From assembly GCA_004431415.1 (NCBI GenBank), contig QPMI01000437.1, positions 62,001 through 126,000 on the forward strand: DNA of 64,000 nucleotides, written 5' to 3'. Source of the DNA: Cyanophora paradoxa. Taxonomy: Eukaryota; Glaucocystophyceae; Cyanophorales; Cyanophoraceae. Position numbers and translations under genes: made by a program. The notes under the pieces were generated by a model. It was not told the origin of the DNA. It saw only the letters and a list, made by a program, of their open reading frames with translations, and made no database searches. Shown here piece after piece: positions 1 to 11,659 of the stretch. The first letter of the stretch is position 1. Each line of letters begins with the position of its first letter.

Positions 1-50
1 ATACTACCTGTCACACTTGATCTCAATTATTCTGTTTTATAGAACATATG

Positions 51-315
51 CAATCTAATCGATTGTTCAATTGGAGACCATGCAACTCTGTGACAAGTTT
101 TAGGTGCAAAAATGTAAATCCGCAATCCCATCGATTGTTTAATTGGACGTGATGCAGTTCCGATATATTCCAATAGAAAATCCCGCAATATAATCGATTG
201 TTTAATTGGAGATAATGCAACTCTGTGACAGTTTTTGGGTGCAAAAATGCAAATCAGCAATCTCATCGATTGTTCAATTGGACACAATGCAACTCTGTGA
301 CACTTTTTGCGTTTT
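51..315. repeat. Degenerate tandem repeat, about four units of 63-72 bp
   Basis: Four units begin at about 51, 123, 186 and 258. Each has a core resembling caatctaatcgattgtt followed by caattgga, a stretch near atgcaactctgtgac and a T-rich gggtgcaaaaatg segment. Spacing is 72, 63 and 72 bp. The units are AT-rich, unlike the GC-rich DNA that follows. Short open frames here simply follow the repeat and are not credible genes. Confidence 0.8.
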
Positions 316-619
316 TCGATACAGAATGGGCGGTGGTCTACTTCAATACAAGAGAGATATATCGAGTTTTTGCGAATTTATGCAATTTAATCGCGATTAT
401 ATCGATCTTTAAGTAGTTTAATGCAAATTAATCGCAGATTTGTATGTAATCGACAAAGAACATAATCAATCGATATAAGATCAATTGATTCAATCGTAAA
501 TATGCATAAAGTTAAACGCGTTTTTCATTTTTAATACAAAGTTTGCATTAATTTATACAAAGTTTGCATAAAAAGTTAAAGAATTTAATCGATAAATACG
601 TATTTTAGTATTAATTTTG
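316..619. other. AT-rich stretch without a recognisable gene
   Basis: I see no coding exon. The stretch contains small direct repeats (tacaaagtttgcat occurs twice between about 535 and 572) and several variants of atcgattgattcaatcg. It may be a long intron or the 5' flank of the WD40 gene. Confidence 0.5.
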
Positions 620-714
620 ACACATATGTATAAACTTATTTAAATCCTGAGTGAATCGAGATCGCGAAGCGATCGAGATGAACGAGGGATTTAAATAAGT
701 TTATACATATGTGT
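620..714. repeat. Perfect 28-bp inverted repeat with 39-bp loop
   Basis: The left arm is 620-647 and the right arm 687-714. They are exact reverse complements, beginning acacatatgtataaac and ending gtttatacatatgtgt. The loop holds a smaller imperfect dyad around gatcgcgaagcgatc. The element sits just upstream of the first visible WD40 exon. It could be a MITE-like element, a cruciform or the hairpin of a structured transcript; the sequence alone does not choose. Confidence 0.85.
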
Positions 715-798
715 AACGACCCCTTAAGCTTGAGCCCTACAAGAAACCGAAGGCATGCAAGTGCATGGTTCTGTAGGTGCTGAGGGCGTGGGGCGCAG

Positions 799-3700
799 GA
801 CGGGAAGCGGATTGTGTCAAGGGACAAATGCTACAAATTTCTGGCGTGGGACACGGAGCTCGGGGTGGAGCCGCTGCAGCTGCAAGGCTTCCCGGACTTC
901 GGCTTGGCAGTGGCGTTGTCAGCGGTGCGCGAGAGCAAATGGGGCTAGAGCAGCCAAGAAATCGAAGCTCCCCAAAAGCTGGGGGCACATGGGGACCCGA
1001 ACCACTGATTGGCGCTTGACCCATGGTGCGCAGGATGGAAAGCGGATTTCGATATGCCAGCGGATTTGGAATTCGCAAGATGAGAATGACAAGGATGAGG
1101 ATGAGAATGCCGAGGATGACGAGCCTGTGATGCAGGTGTGCACATGCATGTGGGACACGGACTCCGGGGCGGAGCCGGTACGGTTGCAAGGCCACTTCGA
1201 CCGGTACCAGGACTATAGGGTGCACATGTCGGCGGTGCGTGAGATCGAATGCACGAATGCAGCGAATGCACGGGGGTGCAAACCGCTGATTGGGGTGCGG
1301 GGGCGTTTTGTTCACGTGGTGCGCAGGATGGAAAGCGGGTTGTGTTAAATTGGTGCAATGAGAATAACGATGGCATGATGCAAGTGTGGGACCCGGAGTC
1401 CGGAGTGGAGCTACTGCGGCTGCAAGGCCACACAGACGGGATCACCTCGGTGGCTGTGTCAGCGGTGCGCGAGGGAGGGTGCATGGTTGATTATAAAGTG
1501 GTGCAGCGAGCATGCAGGGGGGCTTACAAATGAAAAAGGAGGCCGCGAAGACGTGATAAAAAAACTTTAAAAAGCAGAGAAAATCTGTCAGCCCTTGGAA
1601 AGTTTGCGATAAGATTCAGAGGCGAACCAGACACGATGATTATATAAGATGAGGCCAGAGCAGCCCAGTTCACGTGCTCAAGCATGCATGGGAGCTTGCG
1701 GATAATAAAGGCAAACACAAGGATGGGATGAAGAGTGGAGAGAATTTGGCAACCCTCGAAAGGGTCACAATGAGAGACGAGTGAGCAAGTACACATGGCA
1801 AAGAGTTCTGACTGGGCATGGCGCATGTGCACAGGACGGGAAGCAGATCGTGTCCGGGGGCTTAGACATGTCGGTGCGGGTGTGGGACGCGGAGTCTGGA
1901 GCCGAGCTGCAACGGATGCAGGGCCATACGGGCTGGGTCAACTCGGTGGCTGTGTCAGCGGTGCGCAAGAAAAGGATTATGCATATGAATGGGGCGCCTC
2001 GACATGCAATTGCGGCGGGTTTGATGACAGTGGTGGCGGCTCAACGAATGTGATATCTTGATCCTCTAAAAGGAGCGAGTTCCCGGGGTCATAGAGCTCT
2101 GATTGGGGCGGGGGGACACGGCGCGCAGGACGGGAAGCAGATTGTGTCGGGGAGCTTCGACAAGTCTGTGCGGTTGTGGGACATGGAGTCTGGGGTGGAG
2201 CTATTGCAACTACAGGGACACACAAACCACGTCAACTTGGTGGCCGTTTCAGCGGTGCGCGAGAGAGGGCGGGGTCAGAGCAGCCGAGCAAGCATACGTG
2301 TACAGTACAGGGGGGCTTGCAGACAGTAATTATAAGGGTGGCTGTACACATTTGCGATAGCAAGCAGGGTGATTCTGTTGACCATCCCTATTTGAATTTG
2401 GATTCAAGGTGAGAAAGAATTTGGGATCATAGGTTCTGATCGGCCATGGGGCGCGGCGCGCAGGACGGGAAGAGGATCATGTCGCAGAGTGCCGAGGAGA
2501 AATCGATGCGGGAGTGGGACGCGAAGTCAGGAGTGGAATTGCTGCGATTGCAAGGCCACAACACGGACGTTCGAATTTACGATCTCGACATTGCGGCAGC
2601 GTTGGTAGTGCGTGAGAGAGGGCGGGTTCAGAGCAGCCTATAGCTAGCAAGCAAGCAGGGGAGCCAGCAGAGAGAATCTGAGAGAGGGTCACAAGCAGAG
2701 GCGAGCGATTATTTGGGGCCATAGGGCTCTAACAGGGGCCCGGGGGCTTGGTGCACAGGATCTGGACAGGAAGCGAATCGTGTTCGTCAGAAAAGACATG
2801 TCGGTGCGGGTGTGGGACGTGGAGTCCGGGGTGGAGCTGCTGCGGCTGGAGGGCCACACGGACGAGGTCACCTCGGTGGCCGTGTCAGCGGTGCGCGAGA
2901 GAAAACGGGGCCAAAGCAGCCCAGCAAGCATGCATATGCATGGGGGCTTAACGATTAAATACAATAAAGGCGACTGCAAGCTTAAGGATCTATCAAAGAG
3001 TATAAATTATTTTTTATTTGAATCATTCGACCCTCAAAAGGGTCACGATCAGAGGCGAGCAAGTGTACAAGGCCATTGGCTTTTTCAAATAATTTGACTG
3101 GGGCGCGGGGGCGTGGCGCACAGGACGGGAAGCGCATCTTCTCCGGCAGCAAAGACATGTCGGTGCGGGTGTGGGACGCGGAGTCGGGGGTGGAGCTGCT
3201 GCGGCTGCAAGGCCACACGGACGAGGTCAAAAAGGTGGCCGTGTCAGCGGTGCGCGTCACATATATGATGCATATGGGGCCAGAGCAGCCGAGTTCACAC
3301 GCTTAAGCATGCATGGGGACTTGTGGATAATAAAGGCAAAGGCGAGAATGGGATAAAGAGCGGAGAGAATCTGGCGATCGCGCGACCCTGTCGTCGTCGG
3401 AGCGGGCTTCAGGACCCGCGCAATACGTACAGGGAACCGTCCCGCGATTCTCATAACCCTCGAAAGGGTCACAATGAGAGACGAGTGAGCTCTAGTACAC
3501 ATGGCCATAGGGCGCTGACTGGGGCGCGGGGTCGTGGCGTACAGGACGGCAAGCGGATCGTGTCCGGCAGCAGCGATGAGTCGTTGCGGGTGTGGGACGC
3601 GGAGTCCGGGGCGGAGCTGCTGCGACTGCAGGGCCGCAGAGGCTGGATCACCCCAGTTGCCGTGTCAGGGGTGCGCGAGGGATGGTTTGGTGTCGAGCTG

Positions 3701-6108
3701 GCATAGCAAGTTACAAGGATTGATAAAGAATGAAGCGTTTACGTCGGTCCTCCCAATTAGCATTCGGGCCAGACGTGACCAAGCGCATAGCGCATGCGCA
3801 GTATATTGGTATTGACTGGAGCGTTGGGTCACAATGCGCAGGACGGGAAGCAGATCGCGCTGCTTGGCAGGGGCCCGGGTGGAAACGAGCTGTACATGTT
3901 GGACACGGAGTCGGGGGTGGAGCCGTTGAAAATTGAAATCCGCTTTTATGACAAGTACGCGCTGTTGGCAATGTCGAAGGTGCGCAGGAAATGGCACATG
4001 GTTGGGGCGCCCTTGTTTGCACATGCAGCCCTTTAAAATGGTTGGAGATATCGAGCGCTGATTGGGACGTGGGGCTGGTCCACAGGACTGGAAGTGCATC
4101 ATGTCCTGCACGCACAGCGAGGACGACACGATGCAGGTGTGGGACGCCGAGTCTGGAGCCGAGCTGCTGCGGCTGCGGGGACACACAAGCTGGATCACCT
4201 CGGTGGCTGTGTCGGCGGTGCGCGAAATCGAGGGATGGTGCATTGTCGATCATGAGGCGGGGCAGCGTGCATTAGGGGGGGGGGGGGGGGGGGGGGGTCT
4301 TACCAATGTTACCAATGAAAGGGAAGCTACAAGGCCGCGATAAATTAGCCGTTTGAAGAGCGGAGAGAATCCGTCGACCTTCAAAAGAATCATGATCAGG
4401 TACGTTGCCGTGGGGTTCTGATTTGGGCGAGGGGGCGCGGCATGTAGGACGGGAAGCGGATTGTGTCAGGAAGCGAGGACAAGTCGGTGCGGGTGTGGGA
4501 CGCGGAGTCCGGATCAAGAATGAAGATGCTGTTGCAGCAAGGGCAAACCAACGCAAGTGGCTTGGTGGCCATGCCTGCGGTGCGCGAAGGAGGGGGCGGG
4601 TCGAGGTGGCACAGCAAGCATGCAGGACCGGGCCAGGGGGCGTATGGTTTTAGTCAAGGCAGCCACAATTGCAAGGCCTAGGCCTAGGGCGTACTAAATT
4701 ATAAATGTTTTATAATTAAGAGCAGAGATAATCCGTCGACCCTTGAAAGGATCACGATCAATAAGAGATCCAGCTATAGAGGCGAGCAAGTGAAAAGTGC
4801 ATATTCTTCTGACTGGGTCGAGGGGGCGTGGCGCACAGGACGGGAAGTGCATCGTGTCCAGCAGCGGAGACATGTTGGTGCGGGTGTGGGACCCGAAGTC
4901 CGGAGTGGAGCTGCTGCGGCTGGAGGGCCACACGGACGAGGTCACCTCGGTGGCCGTGTCAGCGGTACGCGAGAGAAAATGGGGCCAAAGCAGCCCAGCA
5001 AGCATGCATATGCATGGGGGCTTAACGATTAAATACAATAAAGGCGACTGCAAGCTTAAGGACCTATCAAAGAGTATAAATTATTTGAATCATTCGACCC
5101 TCGAAAGGGTCACGATCAGAGGCGAGCAAGTGTACAAGGCCATTGGCTTTTTCAAATAATTTGATTGGGGCGCGGGGGCGTGGCGCACAGGACGGGAAGC
5201 GCATCTTCTCCGGCAGCAAAGACATGTCGGTGCGGGTGTGGGACGCGGAGTCGGGGGTGGAGCTGCTGCGGCTGCAAGGCCACACGGGTCAAGTCATCTC
5301 CCTGGCCGTGTCAGCGGTGCGCGAGAGATGGTGCATTTTTAATCATGAGCTCGAGGCGGCACAGCCAGCATGTGCATGCAGGGGGCCTAGGGCTTACAGA
5401 TTAAAAGGAAGTCAGAAAGACGTGATAAAGTTTTAAAGAGCGGAGAGCAATGCTCAGAGCATCGATATCCGTCGACCCTCGACAAATTGCACGACCGAAT
5501 CTAGAGGCTAGTGAGTTTACATGGCCGTTAGGTTTCTGACTGGGGCACGGGGGGCGTGGCGCACAGGATGGGAAGCGGATTGTATCAGGGAGCAACGACA
5601 AGTCCGTGCGAATGTGGGACACGGAGTCTGGAGAAGAGCTGCTGCATCTGCAGGAGCACACTGAAGCCATCGCATCGGTGGCCTTGGCGGTGTGTGCGGG
5701 ACGCCCAGGGGGCAGGGTTGCGCTGGTCCAGCTAGCATGCAGCAGGGCTCATGAACGGGATAGGAATGGCTCAAGGTCGCCTGTGATTTATCACTTATTG
5801 TTAAGACGACACGTGCTTTGTTTGATCCTGCACCATGATCGGACTCTGACTTCACACGCTTTGTTCATGTGCAGGACACTTCGTTTTCCCTCGTGCAGGG
5901 CAAGCTCGAGTCCACGATTCGGATCCTCGTGAAGTACGAGTCCGGGAGCCAGCGCGAGTGGTCCCTAATGATGGATCATGACCAGCCTCTTGTGGCCAAA
6001 ATCGTCCATGAAGAACTAGAGGAGAAGGCCAAATACGAGTTGTTTTCCTACGACGAGGCGAGAAGATTGCAGCGTGTGCAATTGAAAGCACGAAGCGCCC
6101 CTTCCTGT
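799..6108 (+). CDS. WD40-repeat protein, one repeat per exon (15 WD exons), 5' end not seen
   Basis: Fifteen exons each encode one WD40 repeat: 799-924, 1034-1234, 1327-1464, 1835-1960, 2129-2254, 2464-2607, 2759-2890, 3124-3249, 3545-3670, 3842-3979, 4086-4217, 4448-4579, 4839-4964, 5191-5316, 5567-5689. Each starts with DGKR/DGKQ-like residues after cag (tag at 4447), contains a VRVWDAESG-type core and LQGHTDEV, and ends at VAVSA before a gtgcgc-like donor. Every exon length divides by three (mostly 126 nt), so all introns are phase 0. A last exon from 5875 encodes a non-WD tail (KLESTIRILV... HEELEEKAKYELF) I do not recognise; its 3' limit is uncertain. Repeats 2, 6, 10 and 12 are divergent, and repeat 2 carries a 25-residue acidic insert. 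Fifteen repeats would fit two seven-blade propellers plus one. WD propellers are protein-interaction scaffolds; no partner is suggested. Confidence 0.85.
2826..3231 (+). repeat. Recent duplication inside the WD40 gene, copy 1
   Basis: The 3' part of one WD exon, the whole following intron and the next WD exon are nearly identical to 4900-5290. The intron shares long identical stretches, for example around tgcatatgcatgggggctta. The main difference is a roughly 10-bp T-rich insertion near 3010 in this copy. Identity in the intron as well as the exons shows a duplication much younger than the other WD units. Confidence 0.85.
4274..4298. repeat. Poly-G homopolymer in a WD40 intron
   Basis: A run of about 24 G lies in the intron between exons ending at 4217 and starting at 4448. 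It is the exception to the pattern elsewhere in this window, where the tract is C-rich on the sense strand of the host gene. Confidence 0.85.
4900..5290 (+). repeat. Recent duplication inside the WD40 gene, copy 2
   Basis: Partner of 2826-3231. It spans the end of exon 4839-4964, its intron and most of exon 5191-5316. The copies diverge after the GHT of the last WD repeat (DEVKKV in copy 1, GQVISL in copy 2). The donor here reads gtacgc where copy 1 has gtgcgc. Confidence 0.85.
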
Positions 6109-6109
6109 G

Positions 6110-6975
6110 CATCTGCCATTCTTCCGGTGCGGCCTGCGCATATGCATGCACTAGCGATTGGCGGTGGGGGCGGCGGCTTTGGATTTGCGATACGTGCACA
6201 CAGGGTGGCGGGGCGCTACTTGCCGTCGCTGGCCCGGCGGGTATTCGGGTGGAGCACGTCCCGGTTCGACCCCGGCCCATGCATACTGTCGATCCCGCCT
6301 ATATTGCAATTGGCTGATCATGAGCGGCGACCACCTGGGCAGCCCTTCCGATGCACGCGGCGCATTGCGCAGACTGCAAAGCTCGAAGCGCACGGGACAC
6401 TGGTACGAAGTCCCCCCTTCAATTTGACACTCCAATCGCAAATTTCGTATATACATGTCTCCCAACGCGCCGCCCACTCGGGCTCCGGGCGATCACAGAT
6501 TGACTCGAGCACGTCAATGGCGCCCCGCCTGCGGAGGCTGCTGCTCCAACTCGGAGCGGTCGACAAGGGCGCCCCGTAGCCTGCAGATTCGCATGCCAGT
6601 GGGCCGGGCGATGCAAATGAGAGCGATATCGATAGCTCCATTCTTGATTGCAGAAACACGTGCACACCTGCATTTTCCGTCTACATATCTAGCATTTTCG
6701 CGGCTATATAGCTATATATCTGTATACGTATGCAATGGCGCTCGGTCACTGTGGCCAGGCCGGCAGCCAGACTGACGGTCCTGCTCTAGATTCCCGGGCG
6801 CCAGCATGCACGCCTATAGCTATCCTATCCAAATCCCTTTCTGATCATGAGTACCGACGTCAACCGGCCGTGGCCCACGTCTGGCCCATGCATCTGGGCC
6901 CAACATTGACATGCCGCAGTTCGCAGCCCAATTGCAACCGTTACCGCGGGGGCCGCAGCTGGCTTGCCCTGAGTC
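6110..6975. other. No confident gene between the WD40 tail and the coiled-coil exons
   Basis: Several frames are open on both strands because of base composition, but I find no domain signature or convincing exon borders. Near 6690-6730 there is an AT-rich run rich in tatatagctatat. The region probably holds the 3' end of the WD40 gene and the 5' end of the next one. Confidence 0.4.
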
Positions 6976-6979
6976 GCAA

Positions 6980-6981
6980 CA

Positions 6982-7010
<29 letters not shown>
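6980..7010. repeat. Poly-C tract before an acceptor
   Basis: About 30 C in a row, followed by C/T-rich sequence and the acceptor cgcag at 7031-7035. It serves as an extreme polypyrimidine tract for the exon starting at 7036. Confidence 0.85.
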
Positions 7011-7012
<2 letters not shown>

Positions 7013-7035
7013 ACCCTCCCCTCCCCGCTGCGCAG

Positions 7036-7673
7036 GCGGGGCCGGTGCAGCCGGACCGTGCGCCCGTGAAATCGCGTTGCTGCGGCGCCGGCTGGCGGAG
7101 GCGGAGGGTCGGCTCGCGGCGGCGGCGAGGCAGGAGGCCGGCCTCTCTGCGGCGCTGGTGGAGCGGGCTGCGCAGTCCGCCGCAGAGCTCCAGCAGCTGC
7201 GCGAACAGGCGCGCTCATGATCAAGAAAATTTCGCGCACCGCCCTCGGCGGCTTCGAATTCCGCTCTAATAAAATTGACTTCGGCACGACAGCTTGGGGA
7301 GAGACGAGCAGCTGGCGGAGCAAAAGGCCCACCTCGCCTTCCTGCAGGTGCTCGGCCGCTCCTTTTCACTTCCTAGGTTCCTTTCTATAGCTAGTACTTC
7401 CTGGCTTCCTTCCAAATTGAAATTAGTTCACTTTTCCCTTCCTGGCTTCCTTCGTAATTGCAATTAATTTTACAGATAGGCCGGGTCTCCTTGAACCCAG
7501 GCCTTTAAATCTCCAGTGGGTCACGCTCTCTGCAGCTGCAGCGGGAGTCGGACCGGGAGGCGGCGGAGGGGCTCAAGGCGGCCTTCGCGGCCCGCGACGA
7601 GGAGCGGGGCGGGGAGCTCGCGGCGGCGGCGGGGCGCGAGGCCGGCCTCCTCGCCCAGCTGCGGGCCCTCCAG
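7036..7673 (+). CDS. Coiled-coil protein exons (partial gene)
   Basis: Two clear exons encode charged, Ala/Leu/Gln/Glu-rich helices. Exon 7036-7208 contains REIALLRRRLAEAEGRL and ELQQLREQ. Exon 7536-7673 contains LQRESDREAAEGLKAAF and GLLAQLRALQ. Both hold a related core (LAAAARQEAGL and LAAAAGREAGL) and both end in CAG followed by gcgcgctc, so the exons look duplicated and would use GC donors. A possible small exon at 7293-7347 (RDEQLAEQKAHLAFLQ) fits the composition, but its phase does not join cleanly. The gene may continue to the exons at 12074-12329. Function unknown. Confidence 0.5.
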
Positions 7674-7699
7674 GCGCGCTCGCGAGTTAAATTTCTCGG

Positions 7700-8720
7700 C
7701 GCAGCACGGTGATCTTCGATTCATATTTCGAATATTGAAATGCGCGCTTTTCGAAGCAGGAGCAGCACGAAGCAGATCGGCAGACCGTCCTCGGTCTGAA
7801 GGGGGATCTCAAGGTTTTCTCTTCGAATTCAAATATTTGCAAGGGGGGAAAGAAGACCGAAGGTCTTCCCCCCTTGCTTCCCGTTCCCTCGCTTCAGCCA
7901 AAAGTTTTCTATGAGGCCGTTTTCGAGGTCCAGTTTGCAACGAAAATGTGCCGTTATTCGCGATCTGATTGGCTCGGTGGACCGGTCAGCTTTCGAGCTC
8001 GCGAGAGCTCTCTCGAACTCGCGAGAAGTGGTCTTCGAATTCCTTCCGCGGTTCTGCATGCCATGATGGAACCAGTTCTCCCTATATATATAGCTAGCTG
8101 TCTCAACTAGATTTCGGCTTCGTCGCAGAGCGTCGCGTACGCCTTGCTCTTCGTTGCGCGGTTCTGCATACAATCACAGTGCGTGTGTACTTCCTAGCTG
8201 TCTCCTCTAGATTTCCGCTTCGAATTCCTTGCAGTGCGCCGCGTACGCCGCACGGTATCCGTGACGCCTGAACTACTTTTGACTGCATCAAGTTTGCACC
8301 GCAGCACTGCGTACCGAGCACGCGCCGCTGCGCGCAGCCGAGCACGCTGCCCGGCACTCGTGCTTGATAGAGCTTGCACCGCACTGCGGCAAAACCGCTT
8401 GCACCGCTGCCTATAGCTAGCTGCCGCAGTGCGCCGCTGATCGCAGCCGAGGACGCCAGGCCGTCCAGACTGTCATCTCTTGCTGCGCCGAATACGTCTG
8501 CGAAATCGAGTTTATACCGCAGTTTTGCGTGCGCCGCTGCCCGCGGCCGCAGCCGAGCACGTTGGCCGCGGCCCGGCCCGGCGCTTTTGTTGCGCTCGCG
8601 CGCGGTTGCCACTCCGCTGCACGGCTTCTCCGACTGGCGGCGGTGCTTGCTTCCGGCTACTAGGCTAGCAGCTTCGCGAGATTGCGCACTAGATGGGGCG
8701 GCGATCTAGATCTGCAGCCG
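7700..8720. other. Intergenic or intronic DNA with degenerate short repeats
   Basis: No coding exon is recognised. Between about 8090 and 8700 there are degenerate repeats built on tagctgtctc..ctagattt, cgcgtacgcc and cttgcaccgc, with recurring gcagtgcgccgc. These give long but low-information open frames on both strands. Confidence 0.4.
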
Positions 8721-8729
8721 CTTCTGTGC

Positions 8730-11175
8730 CCGGAGATGTCGTCCCTGGGCGAGATTTCCTGCCGTCGGACGCCCAATGCACGTTCTCATCGTCGTGCACT
8801 GGCGGAATTTGCTTACGTTGTCCGCCCGGAGTCCGTGAACACTTCTGCTATCGCAGAAGCTTGCTTCGTCATGTTCGGCAGCACAGTCGCAGCATCGCCA
8901 CGCAGGGCACTTACAATTCAGCAGTGAGCATGCGTGCGCAGTCTTCAGTTGGCGTGCAGCTGTCTGAAATTATATATATATATTGCATACACAGGTCGCC
9001 GCAGCTGAAGACCACAGAAGTCCTCCCACAGGCTTATCGTCACATTTTCCTCTGGCGGTACCCTCTCGTTAATTGACATGCATATCCCGCCCGCATTGAC
9101 GTGTACGCTCAGCCTGGAGCGTTTCAACTTCCTGAGAGGAACATTGGAGCAGAGCCGGCCCGTCAAATCAATCAGGTTTGCGATAGACTGATATATTCAT
9201 TTCGAATAATGTTAATGACTTGTTCCTCCAGGCTTTGCCACCATCGTCGATCGCAGTGCGTGATGAAACTCAAGAGACTTAAAAAAGCTTATTCAAATTG
9301 CTGAAATGCTGTGCAGGAATTCTCAACCTCCTCGAAACGCGTGCGCTGCAATGGGAGATCAGCTGATCGTGTATCGTTTTCGGACGAAAACGATCTGAAT
9401 CACGCGGACGAAAACGATCTGAATCACGCTGACTCAAGCCCCGAATTCCGCATTCCGAATTCTCAATCCCGAACTCATGGTCCCGATTTCCGCGAAAGCA
9501 AATGCGCATCCCGCGAAACTGAGCCATCCGTGAGCCGGGAAGTGCAACGGCTCGGTTTCCAACATCCCGGGCCGCATTGGAGAGCGGTGCGCCGTTTGGC
9601 ACCTGGTCCTTAATGCTATCCCTCAGTGCGTTCGCATCAGATGTCGTGCAGCACCTGCAAACGGCTTTTCACAGACAAGTTCTCGTTCGACCGGCACATC
9701 GAGCGTGCGAAGTGCTCGCCGCAGGCTGTACCTTCCGACATGTCTATTGCGGCAACGGCAGCGGTCGGCCAGTACCCGTGCAGGCAGTGCTCTATTATCT
9801 GTCCGTCGGCTCCTTCTCTTCGCCAGCACGAGGCTGCACACGCCCGAGGTAATTTTTGTGATGTTTTCCTGAACCAGATCGATGTAGTGACGTTGCCCGC
9901 AATGCAGAGGCTGCGGAGGACGTAGTCGAGTCAGAATGCAGCAGCAGTTCGTCCGAGGAATTCGAAGAAGCCGACCCGGCGTTAGGCCGCCGGAAGCGAA
10001 CGGCCAGACGGGCCACGCATAGCTGCGATCATGAGGGCTGCGGCTGGAGCGGCGCTTCTGCATCCTCTCTGCGGAAGCACAAAGAGAAGAAGCACCCTCC
10101 AGGTGGATTCTATTTTCGTGGACATGTGGATTCGGGATTCCCTCGCTAAATTGTCGATATCGCCGGTCAGATATCGCTCCTTGGGACGCACTGCCAGCTC
10201 TTACTACGACGTGGATGAAGACGTGGCCGCGAAACAGCACGTTTTGGACGTGCGCCTGCTGCGCGGAGTATCGGCCTGCCGCGGACTTCCCCAAATGCCC
10301 CTTCTTCCCTGCCTCGCTTGAGATCTTTACTCCCCTCTGGGTGTACAAGTGAGCACTCCGAACCTATTCTACATTTCCATTGCGCAGCACTTATCTGGGT
10401 GCAGGGAGGATATCGAGGCGCCCCCACCGTGGCAGAAACAGCTTGGCGTCGAAAAACGCGAGGGCTCTCTGCTGCTGCCGCCGGCCTTTGAGCGCGTCAC
10501 CGGAGCGGAAAGCCGGCCGGGCCTGCAGCAAATGCTAGCCGTACTCAAAGTCGAAGGCGACTCGGGCACCTTCGTCGAGTCGTGCCCTGGCAGGATGTGC
10601 ATGCGCGCAGCTGCAAGGTCGCCTGCAAATCGAACATTCCGCACTTTAATTTCGTCTTTGCCAGCGCTGCATCCCCACCCTCAAATCGGGCGACATGCCG
10701 CGAACAGCAGTGGCGTTGTGGGACTTCGGCTATATTCCCGAGGAGCTGAGCTGCCTGAACGAGGCGGAACGAAAGCTGATTGCGATTGTCAGCGGCGAGA
10801 CTCGCGTCCGTACACACCACCCTTCGGGCCAGCGCTTTACTCGTGGCAACTGCATCTCATTCTTCAACAAGATCAACGAACTCGTCCTCGTTCTCCCCCG
10901 CACGGCCGGGCAGTCCGAAACTGTTTACATTCAAACTGAGCCTCGGAGGGTGCGCCCGTCACCGTGACTCTGAAAGTGCGGCCCTGGCTCATTCGTCGCG
11001 CTCTCTTCTGGCTGAAAAAGGTTTGCGGCCCATTGTAATATTCTCTTTCAGGTGTTTGCAACAGCGGGTGAGACCTTGTGCGCGCGCTTCGCAGAACAAT
11101 ATTCTGTATAAAAACATCGACATCAGCGAGGAGAATTTGGCCACATACAATCGGAACGTCATGGTTGTCCCGCAG
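8730..11175 (+). pseudogene. C2H2 zinc-finger / Helitron-like DUF6570-type protein, probably decayed
   Basis: Exon 9641-9848 encodes two fingers (CSTCKRLF...FDRHIERAKC and CRQCSIIC...LRQHEAAH). Exon 9908-10102, joined in matching phase, adds an acidic Ser-rich linker and a third finger (CDHEGCGW...LRKHKEKKH). A looser finger-like piece lies near 8800-8885 (CLRC...LLRHVRQH). Downstream, CACCAEYR at about 10250, CKRCIPTLKSGDMP at about 10605-10700, WDFGYIPEEL..LNEAERKLIA, then VRPWLIRRALFWLKK and NNILYKNIDI match the order of conserved pieces in the DUF6570 region found at the N terminus of many Helitron helicases. A reading-frame change near 10945-10955 breaks the last join. No Rep HUH motif or helicase domain is present, so this is either an element fragment or a domesticated piece. 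Confidence 0.55.
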
Positions 11176-11289
11176 GCAGGCGACGTTGTGCATACAGCGG
11201 ACGGGCCCGTCAATTCCTCCGAAATAATTGAGTCTGCGAAGCATTTGCCGCTCGACGAGGATCCCGAAGATGCAAAGACGGGTGCGCAA

Positions 11290-11655
11290 AGATTCAAAAA
11301 AGTGGACCGCCCTTACCTGACCTCTGTTCATGATTGCCACGGCAGGCCTGCAATCGAGGACCTCCACATGGGAGTCCTCACGCGCATCCGAGACGCCGGC
11401 CTCGCGGATATCGAACTTCAAGACCTTGTCTACCAGATGCGCGGCGGGAGCGAGCAGCGCGCCAGCCGCGCGGCTCTGCAGGCGCTCGAGGCGGCGGGCC
11501 GCCTCACCATGCTCTCGCAGCAGGGCCCTCTTCAGGACCGGCGCCGCTGGCTGCCGCTCACCCGCACGGCCGACTTCCGCCCCGACCCCCTCCAGAAGGC
11601 CTGGATCGCCTACGTTTACGGCGAGCCCTCTGCAGACAGCACCATCATCTTTTAG
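11290..11655 (+). CDS. Possible C-terminal helical exon, unrecognised
   Basis: A continuous open frame follows the Helitron-like part and ends at a stop at 11653-11655. It reads VDRPYLTSVHDCHGRP, then a Leu-rich helical part (IEDLHMGVLTRIRDAGL, ELQDLVYQM) and ALQALEAAGRLTML. The helical pattern is compatible with a winged-helix or helix-turn-helix fold, but I cannot name a family. It may be the end of the zinc-finger gene or an exon of another one. Confidence 0.35.
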   Translation, partial: RFKKVDRPYLTSVHDCHGRPAIEDLHMGVLTRIRDAGLADIELQDLVYQMRGGSEQRASRAALQALEAAGRLTMLSQQGPLQDRRRWLPLTRTADFRPDPLQKAWIAYVYGEPSADSTIIF

Positions 11656-11659
11656 CCAG

